A stretch of 64,000 nt of DNA from a bacterium (GTDB lineage: Bacteria > Actinomycetota > Thermoleophilia > Solirubrobacterales > Solirubrobacteraceae), in the NCBI GenBank assembly GCA_021323635.1, contig JAJPKQ010000007.1, positions 36,274 through 100,273 of the forward strand, read 5' to 3'. Each line of letters opens with the position of its first letter. Positions within the stretch are counted from its first letter, which is position 1. Under the pieces are notes generated by a model. The model searched no databases. It worked only from the letters and a program-made list of their open reading frames with translations, and was not told the DNA's origin. Shown here in pieces: positions 8,249 to 17,015 of the stretch. The translations under genes were made by a program, and so were the position numbers.

Positions 8249-9301
8249 ATGCGGGTGGACGCGATCGACTGGGACATCGCGCAATGGATCGGTGAGCGGC
8301 TCGCCGGCACAGCGGCGCCCACGCTCGGCGCGCTCCCCGACATGCGCGAGCTCGCCAGCGGCTTTGCGCGCAGCGTGAGCGATTACTCGGGGCTCGCCCC
8401 CCCGGCGCAGCTGCCGCCGCTGGAGGCGGTCGATCGCTCAGTCTGGATAGCGGCGAACCTCGCCGCGATGCGTCCGCTCCTTGAGCCGTTTGCGGCCAGG
8501 CGGCTTGGGCGCACCCCGCGCAAAGCAGCCCCCCTTATGCGTGCGGCGCGCGGCGCCTCAGCGCTGCTCCTCGGCGCCCAGGTGGGAGCGATCCTCGGCA
8601 TGCTCTCGCAGCGAGTCCTCGGCCAATACGACGTCGCACTGCTCGACGAGAGCGCCCCGCCGCGGCTGCTGCTGGTTGCCCCGAACCTGATGCAAACCGC
8701 CCGCACGCTGAAGCTCGACCGCGAGGAGCTCACGCGCTGGGTCGCGATCCACGAGCTGACTCACGCCGTGCAGTTCACCTCAGCGAGCTGGCTGCGCGAC
8801 TACCTCGGCGGGCTGATACGCGAGCTGATCGAGCGCATGCAGGTGAGCGTCGCTCCCGCTGACGTTCTGCGTGCGATGCGCCCGGGCGGAGTCGCGACGA
8901 TGATCGAGCGGCTCGCCCGCGGTGAAGTGCTGCGCGTGACCCTCGGCGAGAGCCGCTGGTCGCTGGTCGAGCGCATGCAGTCGGCGATGTCCCTGATCGA
9001 GGGTCACGCGGAGCACGTGATGGACGCGGTCGGAGCCGACCTGCTGCCCTCGCTGCCGCGCCTGCGCAGCGCGCTCGACCAGCGCCGGCGCCAGTCGCGC
9101 CCGCTGCCCTGGCGCGTGCTAGAGCGCCTGCTCGGGCTGGAGATGAAGATGCGCCAGTACGAGGTTGGCAGGCGCTTCTGCGACGAGGTCGTCGCCGCGC
9201 GTGGCTCTAAGGCGCTTGCGCTTGCGTTCGCCGCGCCTGAGGCGCTGCCCACTGCGGCCGAGCTGGCCGAGCCCGCGCGCTGGCTTGCGCGCATCGCCTG
9301 A
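8249..9301 (+). CDS. Zinc-dependent metalloprotease, DUF2342 / F420-biosynthesis-associated family
   Basis: The 350-residue protein carries an HExxH zinc site in WVAIHELTHAVQF near residue 170. A downstream MSLIEGHAEHVMDAVG (near residue 245) supplies the acidic third-ligand region. The N-terminal DWDIAQWIGERLAG is also typical of this actinobacterial family, found near F420-related genes in some genomes. Its physiological substrate is unknown. Translation starts at ATG 8249, divergent from the large nuclease gene. No F420 genes are visible here, so the family label should not be read as a demonstrated F420 role. Confidence 0.8.
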   Translation: MRVDAIDWDIAQWIGERLAGTAAPTLGALPDMRELASGFARSVSDYSGLAPPAQLPPLEAVDRSVWIAANLAAMRPLLEPFAARRLGRTPRKAAPLMRAARGASALLLGAQVGAILGMLSQRVLGQYDVALLDESAPPRLLLVAPNLMQTARTLKLDREELTRWVAIHELTHAVQFTSASWLRDYLGGLIRELIERMQVSVAPADVLRAMRPGGVATMIERLARGEVLRVTLGESRWSLVERMQSAMSLIEGHAEHVMDAVGADLLPSLPRLRSALDQRRRQSRPLPWRVLERLLGLEMKMRQYEVGRRFCDEVVAARGSKALALAFAAPEALPTAAELAEPARWLARIA

Positions 9302-9339
9302 GCGGCGGCGAGGCGCTCATCGCAGGCTTCGGAGATTAT

Positions 9340-9353
9340 CGAACATATGTTCG
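9340..9353. promoter_or_regulatory. LexA-type SOS box, distal
   Basis: CGAACATATGTTCG is a perfect 14-base palindrome matching the Gram-positive/actinobacterial LexA operator pattern CGAAC-N4-GTTCG. It lies 38 bases after the metalloprotease stop and 227 bases before the next start codon, in one of the few AT-richer spots of the region. Confidence 0.75.
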
Positions 9354-9437
9354 TGACCCGAATGGCTCCCGCTGAGGCCTTTTATCTTCGGAGTTTGCGG
9401 CCTATCCGTCGAATCGGGCCTTGACAATTCGAGCGCC

Positions 9438-9465
9438 TTGAACAAACATCTGTTCGTGGTAGACT
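9438..9465 (+). promoter_or_regulatory. Putative SOS promoter with overlapping LexA-type box
   Basis: TTGAAC (9438-9443) and TAGACT (9460-9465), spaced by 16 bases, form a plausible sigma-70 promoter. The spacer contains CAAACATCTGTTCG (9443-9456), a LexA-type box with one deviation in the first half-site. LexA binding would block polymerase directly. A second candidate -35, TTGACA, lies at 9421-9426. The two boxes are 103 bases apart, close to ten helical turns. Confidence 0.6.
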
Positions 9466-9566
9466 GATGCACAGGAGCTGAGCTTTACGGAGCTTGTCCA
9501 CAGGCAGGATCTAAAAGGTCCAGGGCGAACAGGTAAAGCAGAGTCGACAGGAGGCTTAACGAGGCG

Positions 9567-10142
9567 ATGCCAGCCAGCACAGCAAGCGCCAGGTCAAACG
9601 TTGGGAGCGGCCGTAGTGCGCAGCGCAGCCGAGCGGTGAAAAGCAGCGCGAAGAGCACTCGCAGCGCGCAGCGCAGAGGCTCGACGCGCAGCATGGGCAC
9701 ACGTGCCCAGCACGGAGCAAGAGCACGCAGCGGCGCTCGCATCCCGGGCGAACGGGCGATGCTGATCCCGATCGGCGCCGCGCTGATCGCCAGGGAGCGC
9801 TTGGTCTCCAGCGTCAACGATGTCTTCTCCACCTACACCAGCGCAAAGGAGATCGGCAACCAGCTGCGGCGCTTCGAACGACGCGGCGCAAGCGCCCGCA
9901 CGCGCCTGGAGCGCGAGGTGCGTCGCACTCGCACGCGCCTGGAGCGCGGCGTGCGCATGCGTCGGCGGGAGCTGACAAAGCGGCGCACGCGCCTTGGCCG
10001 TGACCTCTCCGCCCAGGTCGAGCAGGCGCAGCGCCAGATCGAGCGCACGCAGAGCCGTCTCAGCGACGTGCTGAAAGATCGCGTCGGCTCTCCGAGCCAG
10101 ACGATGGAACGCATTCAGGAGCGCGTATTGAGTCGCGACTGA
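9567..10142 (+). CDS. Highly basic coiled-coil protein, predicted DNA-damage inducible
   Basis: The 191-residue protein has an Arg/Ser/Ala-rich low-complexity N-terminus (about 1-60), a short hydrophobic segment (MLIPIGAALIARERLVSSV, about 65-83), and then a long Arg-rich amphipathic coiled coil (about 95-175) with repeated RTRLER units. AGGAGG lies 12 bases before ATG 9567; an internal ATG at 9759 would give a shorter protein without the basic tail. I recognise no family, though the hydrophobic segment plus coiled coil loosely recalls HbhA- or phasin-like proteins. The upstream LexA boxes imply SOS induction. DNA or envelope association after damage is speculative. A 10-bp hairpin follows 13 bases after the stop. 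Confidence 0.65.
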   Translation: MPASTASARSNVGSGRSAQRSRAVKSSAKSTRSAQRRGSTRSMGTRAQHGARARSGARIPGERAMLIPIGAALIARERLVSSVNDVFSTYTSAKEIGNQLRRFERRGASARTRLEREVRRTRTRLERGVRMRRRELTKRRTRLGRDLSAQVEQAQRQIERTQSRLSDVLKDRVGSPSQTMERIQERVLSRD

Positions 10143-10155
10143 CGAACAGGCTTCC

Positions 10156-10182
10156 CCGTCGTCGTGCGGAGGACGACGACGG
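10156..10182 (+). terminator. Hairpin after the SOS-linked gene
   Basis: A perfect 10-bp stem (10156-10165 with 10173-10182, CCGTCGTCGT/ACGACGACGG) encloses a 7-base loop and begins 13 bases after the preceding stop. There is no U tract, as is common for GC-rich terminators. Confidence 0.55.
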
Positions 10183-10303
10183 AAGGTCTGCCGGCTAACT
10201 CCTTCAGCCGGTGGAAGCAGGACCCTCTCCTCCCTCCCTCCGGCGGGGCGGCACAGCTGCCCCGCCGGCAAGCTTCACCCACATCATCCCTCTCCCCCTC
10301 GCC
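10183..10303 (+). other. Structured intergenic stretch between two terminator-like hairpins
   Basis: No credible ORF lies here. Two further inverted repeats are visible. CCGGCT/AGCCGG falls at about 10190-10210. A 10-bp stem pairs CCGGCGGGGC (10240-10249) with GCCCCGCCGG (10259-10268). C-rich single-stranded runs separate them. With the flanking hairpins this makes four in under 200 bases, which may be terminators, a leader for mrp or a small RNA. I match it to no known riboswitch consensus. Confidence 0.35.
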
Positions 10304-10332
10304 AACGCCCCGGCGCACAGCGCCGGGGCGTT
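10304..10332 (+). terminator. Strong 13-bp stem-loop
   Basis: AACGCCCCGGCGC (10304-10316) pairs perfectly with GCGCCGGGGCGTT (10320-10332) around an ACA loop, the classical shape of an intrinsic terminator. It lies 111 bases before the mrp start and could insulate mrp from upstream transcription or terminate a short RNA from this intergenic region. Confidence 0.65.
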
Positions 10333-10443
10333 GTGCATCTGCAATCGGCGCATAGTGGCCGTAGACCTGGATCGGCGCCGCGGCGCCCCGCGCAGCGCGA
10401 CGACAGGCGCCGCCATCGCGCCGCGATCTGGCAGAATGGGTGC

Positions 10444-11616
10444 GTGCAGACACCCTCTGTCGAGACGATCACAGACGCGCTGAAGAGCGTGATCGACCCC
10501 GAGCTGCGCCGCTCGATCGTCGAGCTCGACATGGTGCGCGAGGTCAAGGTCGGAGCGGGCGGCGTGGTCGACGTGACCGTCTCGCTGACCACCGCCGGAT
10601 GCCCGATCCGCGGCCACTTTCAGCAGGCGGTGCGCTCCGCGGTCGGCGCGCTTGAAGGCGTCAGCCACGTCAATGTCTTCTTCGACGTGCTGAGCGACGA
10701 GCAGAAGGCTGCCCTCAAGCAGCGCCTGGGGATCGGCGGCACCCTGCCCGACGGCGCGCTCGCGCAGATCGCCAATGTCCTGTGCGTCGGCTCTGGCAAG
10801 GGCGGCGTGGGCAAGTCGTCGCTGACTGCCAACCTTGCGGCGGCGCTCGCCGCCGAAGGGCGCCGCGTCGGCGTGCTCGATGCCGATGTCTGGGGCTACT
10901 CGATTCCGCGGATGTACGGCCTCGGCGCCACGCGCCCGGCAGTCTCGGCGGAGCGCAAGATCATCCCCAACGAGGCTCATGGCGTGAAGGTGATGTCGAT
11001 CGGCTTCTTCCTCGAGCAGGACGCGGCGGTGGTCTGGCGCGGCCCGATGCTGCACAAGGCGCTGGCCCAGTTCCTCAAGGACGTGGACTGGGGCGAGCTT
11101 GACGACCTGCTGATCGACCTGCCGCCCGGCACGGGCGATGTCTCGATGACCCTCGCGCAGCTGGTCCCCGGCGCAAGCTTCCTGATCGTCACAACGCCGC
11201 AGCCGACCGCGCAGAAGGTGGCCAGACGGGCGGGAGAGATGGCAGGCCGCCTGCAGCTTGCGATCACGGGCGTGATCGAGAACATGTCCGGCTTCACGAC
11301 GCCCGCAGGCGAGCGCTACGCCATCTTCGGCTCAGGCGGCGGCGAGGAGCTTGCGGCGGAGCTGGATGTGCCGCTGCTGGCAAAGGTGCCCTTGACGATC
11401 GCCCTGCGCGAGCACTCCGACAGCGGCACGCCGCTGGTCGTCGAGGACCCGGACGACCCTGCCGCGCAGGCGATCCGCCACGCGGCGCGGGGGCTGATCG
11501 CGCTCGCCCCCCCGCCCGTGGGCGCCTCGCTGCCGATGGCCGCGCCGGCGGCGGGCGGGGCCTCTCCGGCGGCGGCAGCGCCCGCGCCCATCGGCGCCTC
11601 GCTGCCGATGGCCTGA
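10444..11616 (+). CDS. mrp: Mrp/ApbC-type P-loop iron-sulfur carrier ATPase
   Basis: This 390-residue cytosolic protein is predicted to bind and transfer Fe-S clusters. Residues about 1-90 form a MIP18/DUF59 domain. The deviant Walker A loop GSGKGGVGKSS lies near residue 117, with LDADVWGYS, IDLPPGTGDVS and GFFLEQDAAVVWRGPM motifs of the Mrp family. The C-terminal CxxC found in many Mrp proteins is replaced by GFTTPAGERY, as I recall for other actinobacterial members. A Pro/Ala-rich tail repeats GASLPMA twice, the second copy ending the protein. GTG 10444 is the first suitable start before the DUF59 domain. Confidence 0.88.
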   Translation: MQTPSVETITDALKSVIDPELRRSIVELDMVREVKVGAGGVVDVTVSLTTAGCPIRGHFQQAVRSAVGALEGVSHVNVFFDVLSDEQKAALKQRLGIGGTLPDGALAQIANVLCVGSGKGGVGKSSLTANLAAALAAEGRRVGVLDADVWGYSIPRMYGLGATRPAVSAERKIIPNEAHGVKVMSIGFFLEQDAAVVWRGPMLHKALAQFLKDVDWGELDDLLIDLPPGTGDVSMTLAQLVPGASFLIVTTPQPTAQKVARRAGEMAGRLQLAITGVIENMSGFTTPAGERYAIFGSGGGEELAAELDVPLLAKVPLTIALREHSDSGTPLVVEDPDDPAAQAIRHAARGLIALAPPPVGASLPMAAPAAGGASPAAAAPAPIGASLPMA

Positions 11617-11620
11617 GCGC

Positions 11621-11887
11621 TCAGCGGCTGTTGGCGAAGTATTCGGCGTTGATCTGCGCGTACTTGCGCCACTCCTCGGGGAGCTGGTCCTCGGCGAAGC
11701 ACGCGTCCACGGGGCAGGCCTCGACGCAGGCGTCGCAGTCGATGCACTCGTCCGGGTCGATGTAGAGCATCTCCGCTGTCTCGTAGCCCGACTCCTCTGG
11801 CGTGGGGTGGATGCAGTCGACCGGGCAGACCTCGACGCATGAGTTGTCCTTGGTGCCGATGCATGGCTCGGCGATCACGTAGGCCAT
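11621..11887 (-). CDS. fdxA: Seven-iron (3Fe-4S/4Fe-4S) ferredoxin
   Basis: The 88-residue electron carrier has the 7Fe pattern: an N-terminal CIGTKDNSCVEVCPVDC segment, in which the wide first spacing suits a 3Fe-4S cluster, and a second CIDCDACVEACP motif for a 4Fe-4S cluster. Between them the loop PTPEESGYETAEM is slightly longer than in typical FdxA. It converges tail-to-tail with mrp, 4 bases apart. A close paralogue lies at 49.2-49.4 kb. Redox partners are not identifiable here. Confidence 0.92.
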   Translation of the reverse strand: MAYVIAEPCIGTKDNSCVEVCPVDCIHPTPEESGYETAEMLYIDPDECIDCDACVEACPVDACFAEDQLPEEWRKYAQINAEYFANSR

Positions 11888-11977
11888 CGATTCAACCTTT
11901 CTCCTCGTTCGGTGGCTCGCTGTCTCTTGATCCGTCCGCGCTCAGGCTTGTCGCGGCCGCGCCGATTCTAGCTGCGC

Positions 11978-13423
11978 TCAGCCGGCTGCGACCGGCGGCC
12001 GTCGCTGCGCCCATGCGCATGCGCCTTCCAGCTGGGCGCCGAGCGCCAGCAGCGTGCCCTCGTCCGCAGGGCGGCCGACGAGCTGGACCGCCAGCGGCAG
12101 GCCGTCGGAGCCTTCGAACAACGGCAGCGCGATCGCCGGGTGACCGGAGGCGTTGAAGAGCGCGGTAAAGGGCGTGAAGTGGCCTGAGCGCGTGAAGGTC
12201 TCAAGCGGCTCGGGGGCGTAGGTGTCGAGGGCGCCGATCGGCAGCGGGCGCTGCGCCAGCGCGGGGGTCAGGAGCGCGTCGTAGCCGGCGAGCAGCTCGG
12301 CGACCGGGCGCAGCGCGGAGAGCAGCTCGGTCTCGATCGCAAGCCCCTCGATCGCCGAGCGCCCCTTGGCAAGCTCGTAGATCGCGTAGCTCATCGGCTC
12401 CATGTCCGCTGCGGCAGGCTCGCGCCCGGCGATGCGACCGGAGTAGGCGATCGCAAGCGCGATGTTGATCGCAAAGAGCGTCCCGAAGAGCGTGCCGAGG
12501 CGCTGATCCGGCCAGGGGGGCGTGACCTCCTCGACGCTGTGGCCAAGATCGCCCAGCAGCGCAGCGGCGCGCTCAGCGGCCGCCGCGCACTGCGCATCGA
12601 CCGGCGCCTCCGCGATCGGCGAGCGCGTCGTGAAGCCGATCCGCAATGCCCGCGGCGACTTTGCTGCAAGCTCGGCGAAGGGTGCAGATGGCGCGGGCGC
12701 CCAGTAGGCGTCGCCTTTCTCCGGGCCGCAGAGCACGTCGAGCAGCGCGGCGGAGTCGGCGATCGTGCGGGTGAGCATGCCGTCGATCACCAGCAGCGAG
12801 TGGGCAAGCTCCGGCGCGAGCGAGACGCGACCGCGCTGGGGCTTGAGCCCCACCAGGCCGCAGCAGGCGGCGGGGATGCGGATCGAGCCGCCGCCGTCAT
12901 TGCCGTGGGCGACCGGCAGCATCCCTGCTGCGACGGCTGCCGCAGAGCCGCCTGAGGAGCCGCCCGGCGTGCGCTGCAGATCCCAGGGGTTGCGGGTGGG
13001 GCCGAAGATGTGCGCCTCGCAGACGGGCAGGATCGCGTACTCGGGGACGGTGGTGGTGCCGATCACGATGAAGCCCGCAGCGCGCAGCCGCCGCGTGAGC
13101 GCGCAGTCGTAAGGGGCGCGATGGCGCTCGAGCAGCGGCGCGCCGTGGGTCAGGCGCAGCCCGGCGACGGCGCGGTTGTTCTTCACCGCCGTCGGCACCC
13201 CTGCAAAGGGGCGCTCATCTCCCGGCGCAACCGCATCGGCGGCAGCGAGCGCGCGCTCGGCGTCGATCTCGACGAAGGCGTTCAGCTGCCCGTTGACCTC
13301 CTCGATCCGAGCCAGCGAGAGCTCGACAAGCTCACGTGCTGAGAGCTCGCCGGCGCGCACCTTCGCCGCCAGCTCAAGCGCCGGGCAGAGCAGCAGATCC
13401 TTGTCGGCGCTCGAATGAGCCAC
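11978..13423 (-). CDS. Amidase signature family hydrolase
   Basis: This protein of about 481 residues hydrolyses carboxamides through the Ser-Ser-Lys triad. The Lys lies in GVPTAVKNN, and the cis-Ser and nucleophile Ser lie in the glycine-rich TPGGSSGGSAAAVAAG and NDGGGSIRIPA signatures. The length suits stand-alone amidases rather than GatA, and no gatB or gatC is nearby. The frame is open to 13522, but I chose GTG 13423 (VAHSSADKDLL), which leaves a promoter-sized gap to the divergent citrate synthase gene. Substrate is unknown; nitrile/amide catabolism or 6-aminohexanoate-like amides are family possibilities. Confidence 0.85.
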   Translation of the reverse strand: MAHSSADKDLLLCPALELAAKVRAGELSARELVELSLARIEEVNGQLNAFVEIDAERALAAADAVAPGDERPFAGVPTAVKNNRAVAGLRLTHGAPLLERHRAPYDCALTRRLRAAGFIVIGTTTVPEYAILPVCEAHIFGPTRNPWDLQRTPGGSSGGSAAAVAAGMLPVAHGNDGGGSIRIPAACCGLVGLKPQRGRVSLAPELAHSLLVIDGMLTRTIADSAALLDVLCGPEKGDAYWAPAPSAPFAELAAKSPRALRIGFTTRSPIAEAPVDAQCAAAAERAAALLGDLGHSVEEVTPPWPDQRLGTLFGTLFAINIALAIAYSGRIAGREPAAADMEPMSYAIYELAKGRSAIEGLAIETELLSALRPVAELLAGYDALLTPALAQRPLPIGALDTYAPEPLETFTRSGHFTPFTALFNASGHPAIALPLFEGSDGLPLAVQLVGRPADEGTLLALGAQLEGACAWAQRRPPVAAG

Positions 13424-13628
13424 GACCCGCCACCCTACCGGCCTGAGGGCCGCTGTGGCGCCGCCAGGTCGAGGCAGCGAGCTCGCACGGACGAAGCATG
13501 CCGCCCGCCGCGGTGCAAACATATCGCGGTGGGCTCAGAAGGCCCGCATCAGGCGCTGCCGCCGCAACCCGACGGTGCGCGAGCAATGTCAAGGCCGGCC
13601 AGAAAGCCGGCCAGAAAGCGAGCAGGTG

Positions 13629-14762
13629 ATGAGTCAGGTTCAAAGCACGGGCTCCGTGGCGAGCGCCAACGGCGACCCCAGCAAGGAAGTCAAGTCCGGC
13701 CTCGAGGGCGTGGTTGCCTTTGCCACGCAGATCGCCGAGCCAAACCGCGAGGGCGGGTCGCTGCGCTACCGCGGCGTCGACATCGAGGAGCTGGTCGGCA
13801 GTGTCCGCTATGAGCAGGTATGGGGGCTGCTTGTCGACGGTCATCTGGACCCCGGTCTGCCCCCGGCCGAGCCCCATCCGCTGCTGGTGCGCTCGGGTGA
13901 CCCGCGCGTCGACGTCCAGGCGGCGCTGGCGATGCTCGCGCCCGAGTGGGGCTTTCGTCCGCTGATGGACGTCTCCGATGAGGAGGTGCGCGACAACCTC
14001 GCCCGCGCCTCGGTGATGGCGCTCTCCTTCGTCGCCCAGTCCGCGCGCGGGGCGGGCCAGACGCCGGTTCCCCAAAGCGAGATCGACAAGGCGCACTCGA
14101 TTCCCGAGCGCTTTCTGATCCGCTGGCGGGGCGAGGCCAACCCCGACCACGTCAAGGCGATCGACGCCTACTGGATCTCGGCCGCAGAGCACGGCATGAA
14201 CGCCTCGACCTTCACCGCGCGCGTGGTCGCCTCGACCGGCGCGGATGCCGCGGCAGCGCTCTCGGCGGCGGTCGGAGCGCTCTCCGGGCCGCTGCACGGC
14301 GGCGCCCCCTCGCGCGTGCTGAAGATGCTCGACGAAGTCGAAGCCTCCGGTGATGCGGAGGGCTGGGTACGCGCGGCGCTCGACCGCGGCGAGCGCCTGA
14401 TGGGCTTCGGCCACCGCATCTACCGCGCCGAAGACCCGCGCGCGAAGGTGCTGCGGCGCACCTGCCGGGAGCTTGGCTCGCCGCGCTTCGAGGTCGCCGA
14501 GGCGCTCGAGCGCGCGGCGCTCGCAGAGCTGCACGCGCGCAAGCCCGATCGTGTGCTGGCGACAAACGTCGAGTTCTGGTCAGCGGTGGTCCTTGACCTC
14601 GCCGAGGTGCCGCCGGAGCTCTTCACGCCGATGTTTACCTGCGCGCGCGTGGCGGGCTGGTCGGCGCACATCCTCGAGCAGAAGCGCGAAGGGCGCCTGA
14701 TCCGTCCCACGGCGCTCTATGTGGGCGAGGGACCGAGACCGCTTTCGGCTCTGCTCGCGTAA
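13629..14762 (+). CDS. citA: Citrate synthase, citA (type 2) like
   Basis: The 377-residue enzyme condenses oxaloacetate with acetyl-CoA to enter the TCA cycle. Catalytic His residues lie in AEHGMNASTF and MGFGHRIYR, and the substrate loop GPLHGGAPSR is intact. The usual third catalytic residue, Asp in VDFYSG, is Glu here (NVEFWSAVV), a variation I recall in mycobacterial CitA-type enzymes. ATG 13629 is preceded by GAGCAGG; the open frame upstream to 13455 reads as low-complexity spill-over. It lies divergent from the amidase and is followed by a hairpin. Confidence 0.88.
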   Translation: MSQVQSTGSVASANGDPSKEVKSGLEGVVAFATQIAEPNREGGSLRYRGVDIEELVGSVRYEQVWGLLVDGHLDPGLPPAEPHPLLVRSGDPRVDVQAALAMLAPEWGFRPLMDVSDEEVRDNLARASVMALSFVAQSARGAGQTPVPQSEIDKAHSIPERFLIRWRGEANPDHVKAIDAYWISAAEHGMNASTFTARVVASTGADAAAALSAAVGALSGPLHGGAPSRVLKMLDEVEASGDAEGWVRAALDRGERLMGFGHRIYRAEDPRAKVLRRTCRELGSPRFEVAEALERAALAELHARKPDRVLATNVEFWSAVVLDLAEVPPELFTPMFTCARVAGWSAHILEQKREGRLIRPTALYVGEGPRPLSALLA

Positions 14763-14767
14763 AGGCC

Positions 14768-14822
14768 GCCGGAGCCCGCTGCCACCCCTGCTGCAAGGCG
14801 TGGGTGGCGGTGGCTCTCCGGC
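14768..14822 (+). terminator. Hairpin after the citrate synthase gene
   Basis: A 7-bp outer stem (GCCGGAG 14768-14774 with CTCCGGC 14816-14822) encloses an internal loop and a second 7-bp stem (GCCACCC 14781-14787 with GGGTGGC 14802-14808). It starts 6 bases after the stop codon and has no U tract. Confidence 0.5.
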
Positions 14823-14975
14823 ATGCCACCGCCACCGCATCCACCATGCCTCCAGCCGCGGGTCTCGTAAAGATCCGTCCCAACGGTGGAGAGCGTCTGC
14901 CGGGAGCGCGAAGGCCCGGAGCGTTGCCGGGCCCTCGTCGCTGCATCGGCCGACCCTGATCAGATCGGCAGCATC

Positions 14976-15000
14976 GGCGCCCGCGATGAGCGCGGGCGCC
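14976..15000 (-). terminator. Terminator of groESL
   Basis: A perfect 10-bp stem, GGCGCCCGCG/CGCGGGCGCC, with a 5-base loop lies 20 bases downstream of the groEL stop on the minus strand. Such GC-only stems end transcripts in this kind of genome even without a U tract. Confidence 0.6.
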
Positions 15001-15020
15001 GAACTTCATCATCTGGACGA

Positions 15021-16652
15021 CTACATCATCCCGCTCATGTCGGGCATGCCGCCACCACCGCCACCGGCGGCTTCCTTCTCGGGGATCTCCGCAACGATCG
15101 CCTCGGTGGTGAGGATGTTCTTGGCGATCGAGGCCGCGTTCTGAAGCGCCGAGCGCGTGACCATGGCCGGGTCGATGATGCCCGCCGCAACCAGATCGAC
15201 GACTTCGTTGGTCGCGGCGTTCAGGCCCTGGCCGTTCTTTGCCTTGCGGACATCAGCAACGACAACCGAGCCCTCGAGGCCCGCGTTCTCGGCGATCTGG
15301 CGCAGCGGCTCCTCGAGCGCGCGCAGCACGATCCGAGCGCCGGTGAGCTCGTCCTCTTCAAGCCCGCCGTTGAGGGAGACGGCCTCGGCCGCACGCAGCA
15401 GCGCCACGCCGCCGCCCGGGACGATGCCCTCCTCAAGCGCGGCACGCGTCGCCTGCAGGGCGTCCTCGACGCGGTGCTTCTTCTCCTTCATCTCGGTCTC
15501 GGTCGCGGCGCCGACCTTCACGACCGCAACGCCGCCGGAGAGCTTCGCCAGCCGTTCCTGGAGCTTTTCGCGGTCGAAGTCCGAGTCGGTGTTCTCGATT
15601 TCGGCCTTGATCTGGTTGATCCGCCCCTTGATCGCCTCCGCGTCGCCGGCGCCATCGACGATCGTCGTGGTGTCCTTGGCGATGACCACCCGGCGGGCGC
15701 GACCGAGCTGGGAGAGCTGGGTGTTCTCCAGCTTCAGCCCCATCTCCTCGGTGATCACCTCGCCCTTGGTCAGGATCGCGATGTCCTCGAGCATCCGCTT
15801 GCGACGGTCGCCGAAGCCGGGCGCCTTGACCGCGACGCCGGTGAAGGTGCCGCGGAGCTTGTTGACGACCAGCGTCGCAAGCGACTCGCCCTCGACGTCC
15901 TCAGCGATGATCAGCAGCGGCTTGCCGGACTGGATCACCTGCTCGAGCACCGGCAGCAGGTCGCGCACCGCGCCGATCTTCTGATTGGCGATCAGGATGT
16001 AGGGGTCCTCGAGCACCGCCTCCATCCGATCCTGGTCGGTGACCATGTAGGGGGAGATGTAGCCCTTGTCGAACTGCATCCCCTCGGTGAACTCGAGGTC
16101 CATGCCAAAGGTCTGGCCCTCCTCGACGTTCACGACGCCGTCCTTGCCGACCTTCTCGATCGCGTCGGCGATCACGTCGCCGATCGTCTCATCGCCGGCG
16201 GAGATCGTCGCCACGCGGGCGATCTGCTCCTTGCCGGAGACCTCCTTGGACTGCGAGGCGATGTTGTCGACGACCTGCTCCACGGCCTTCTCGATGCCGC
16301 GCTTGACAGCGAGCGGGTTGGCGCCGGCGGCGACGTTCTTCAGGCCCTGGCGGACGATCGCCTGAGCGAGGACGGTCGCAGTGGTCGTCCCGTCTCCTGC
16401 GACGTCGTTGGTCGCCGTCGCAACCTCGCGGACAAGCTGCGCGCCCTGGTTCTCGAAGACGTCCTCGACCTCGATCTCGCGCGCGATCGTGACACCGTCG
16501 TTTGTGATCGTGGGCGCGCCGAACTTCTTGTCGAGAACCACGTAGCGGCCCTTCGGGCCGAGGGTCACCTTGACCGCGTTCGCTACTGCGTCGACACCCG
16601 CCTCGAGCGCCTTGCGGGCATCCGCGTCGTACTTGATCTGCTTGTGTGCCAT
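15021..16652 (-). CDS. groEL: 60-kDa chaperonin GroEL
   Basis: The 543-residue subunit forms the double-ring folding chamber that works with GroES and ATP. Near-invariant sequences include [34 protein letters not shown] in the ATP site, and [11 protein letters not shown]. The C-terminus is a Gly/Met tail ([13 protein letters not shown]), the flexible GGM repeat typical of the housekeeping GroEL rather than the His-rich GroEL1 of some actinobacteria. It lies 15 bases downstream of groES in one transcript controlled by a CIRCE element. Confidence 0.98.
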   Translation of the reverse strand: MAHKQIKYDADARKALEAGVDAVANAVKVTLGPKGRYVVLDKKFGAPTITNDGVTIAREIEVEDVFENQGAQLVREVATATNDVAGDGTTTATVLAQAIVRQGLKNVAAGANPLAVKRGIEKAVEQVVDNIASQSKEVSGKEQIARVATISAGDETIGDVIADAIEKVGKDGVVNVEEGQTFGMDLEFTEGMQFDKGYISPYMVTDQDRMEAVLEDPYILIANQKIGAVRDLLPVLEQVIQSGKPLLIIAEDVEGESLATLVVNKLRGTFTGVAVKAPGFGDRRKRMLEDIAILTKGEVITEEMGLKLENTQLSQLGRARRVVIAKDTTTIVDGAGDAEAIKGRINQIKAEIENTDSDFDREKLQERLAKLSGGVAVVKVGAATETEMKEKKHRVEDALQATRAALEEGIVPGGGVALLRAAEAVSLNGGLEEDELTGARIVLRALEEPLRQIAENAGLEGSVVVADVRKAKNGQGLNAATNEVVDLVAAGIIDPAMVTRSALQNAASIAKNILTTEAIVAEIPEKEAAGGGGGGMPDMSGMM

Positions 16653-16667
16653 TTCCTCTGCTTCTCC

Positions 16668-16958
16668 TTAGGACTCCACGCGAGCCAGAACGTCGGACTC
16701 GCGCAGGACGAGCAGCTCCTCGCCCTCAACCTTGATCTCCGTCCCGCCGTACTTGCTGTAGAGGACCTCTTCGCCCTCCTTGACATCGAGCGGGATCCGC
16801 TTGCCGTCGTCGCCGACCTTGCCCTCGCCGACGGCGAGGACCTTGCCCTTCTGCGGCTTTTCCTTGGCCGTGTCGGGGAGGACGATGCCGCTCGCGGTCG
16901 TCTCCTCCTCCTCCACCGCCCTGACGATCAGACGGTCGCCCAGAGGCTTGAGCTTCAT
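16668..16958 (-). CDS. groES: 10-kDa co-chaperonin GroES
   Basis: The 96-residue subunit forms the lid of the GroEL chamber. [20 protein letters not shown], with the mobile loop [16 protein letters not shown], and the C-terminal [16 protein letters not shown] define it. ATG 16958 is preferred because GGAGGTC (complement of 16967-16973) lies 8 bases upstream; an in-frame TTG at 16964 would be too close to the Shine-Dalgarno. First gene of the groESL operon. Confidence 0.97.
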   Translation of the reverse strand: MKLKPLGDRLIVRAVEEEETTASGIVLPDTAKEKPQKGKVLAVGEGKVGDDGKRIPLDVKEGEEVLYSKYGGTEIKVEGEELLVLRESDVLARVES

Positions 16959-17015
16959 CTTCAACGGACCTCCAAATAGAACCTGTGTTGAACTAATGTG
17001 TGCTTTGCATCATGG

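Noticed and set aside
9485..9832. 115-codon hydrophobic frame opposite the SOS-linked gene
   Set aside because: Hydrophobicity arises from reading Arg/Ala codons in antisense, and the opposite strand has AGGAGG, a promoter and a terminator.
14886..16979. 697-codon open frame opposite groEL/groES
   Set aside because: It is the antisense frame of two certain genes; high GC keeps it open. Its product has no fold-like pattern and no ribosome site.
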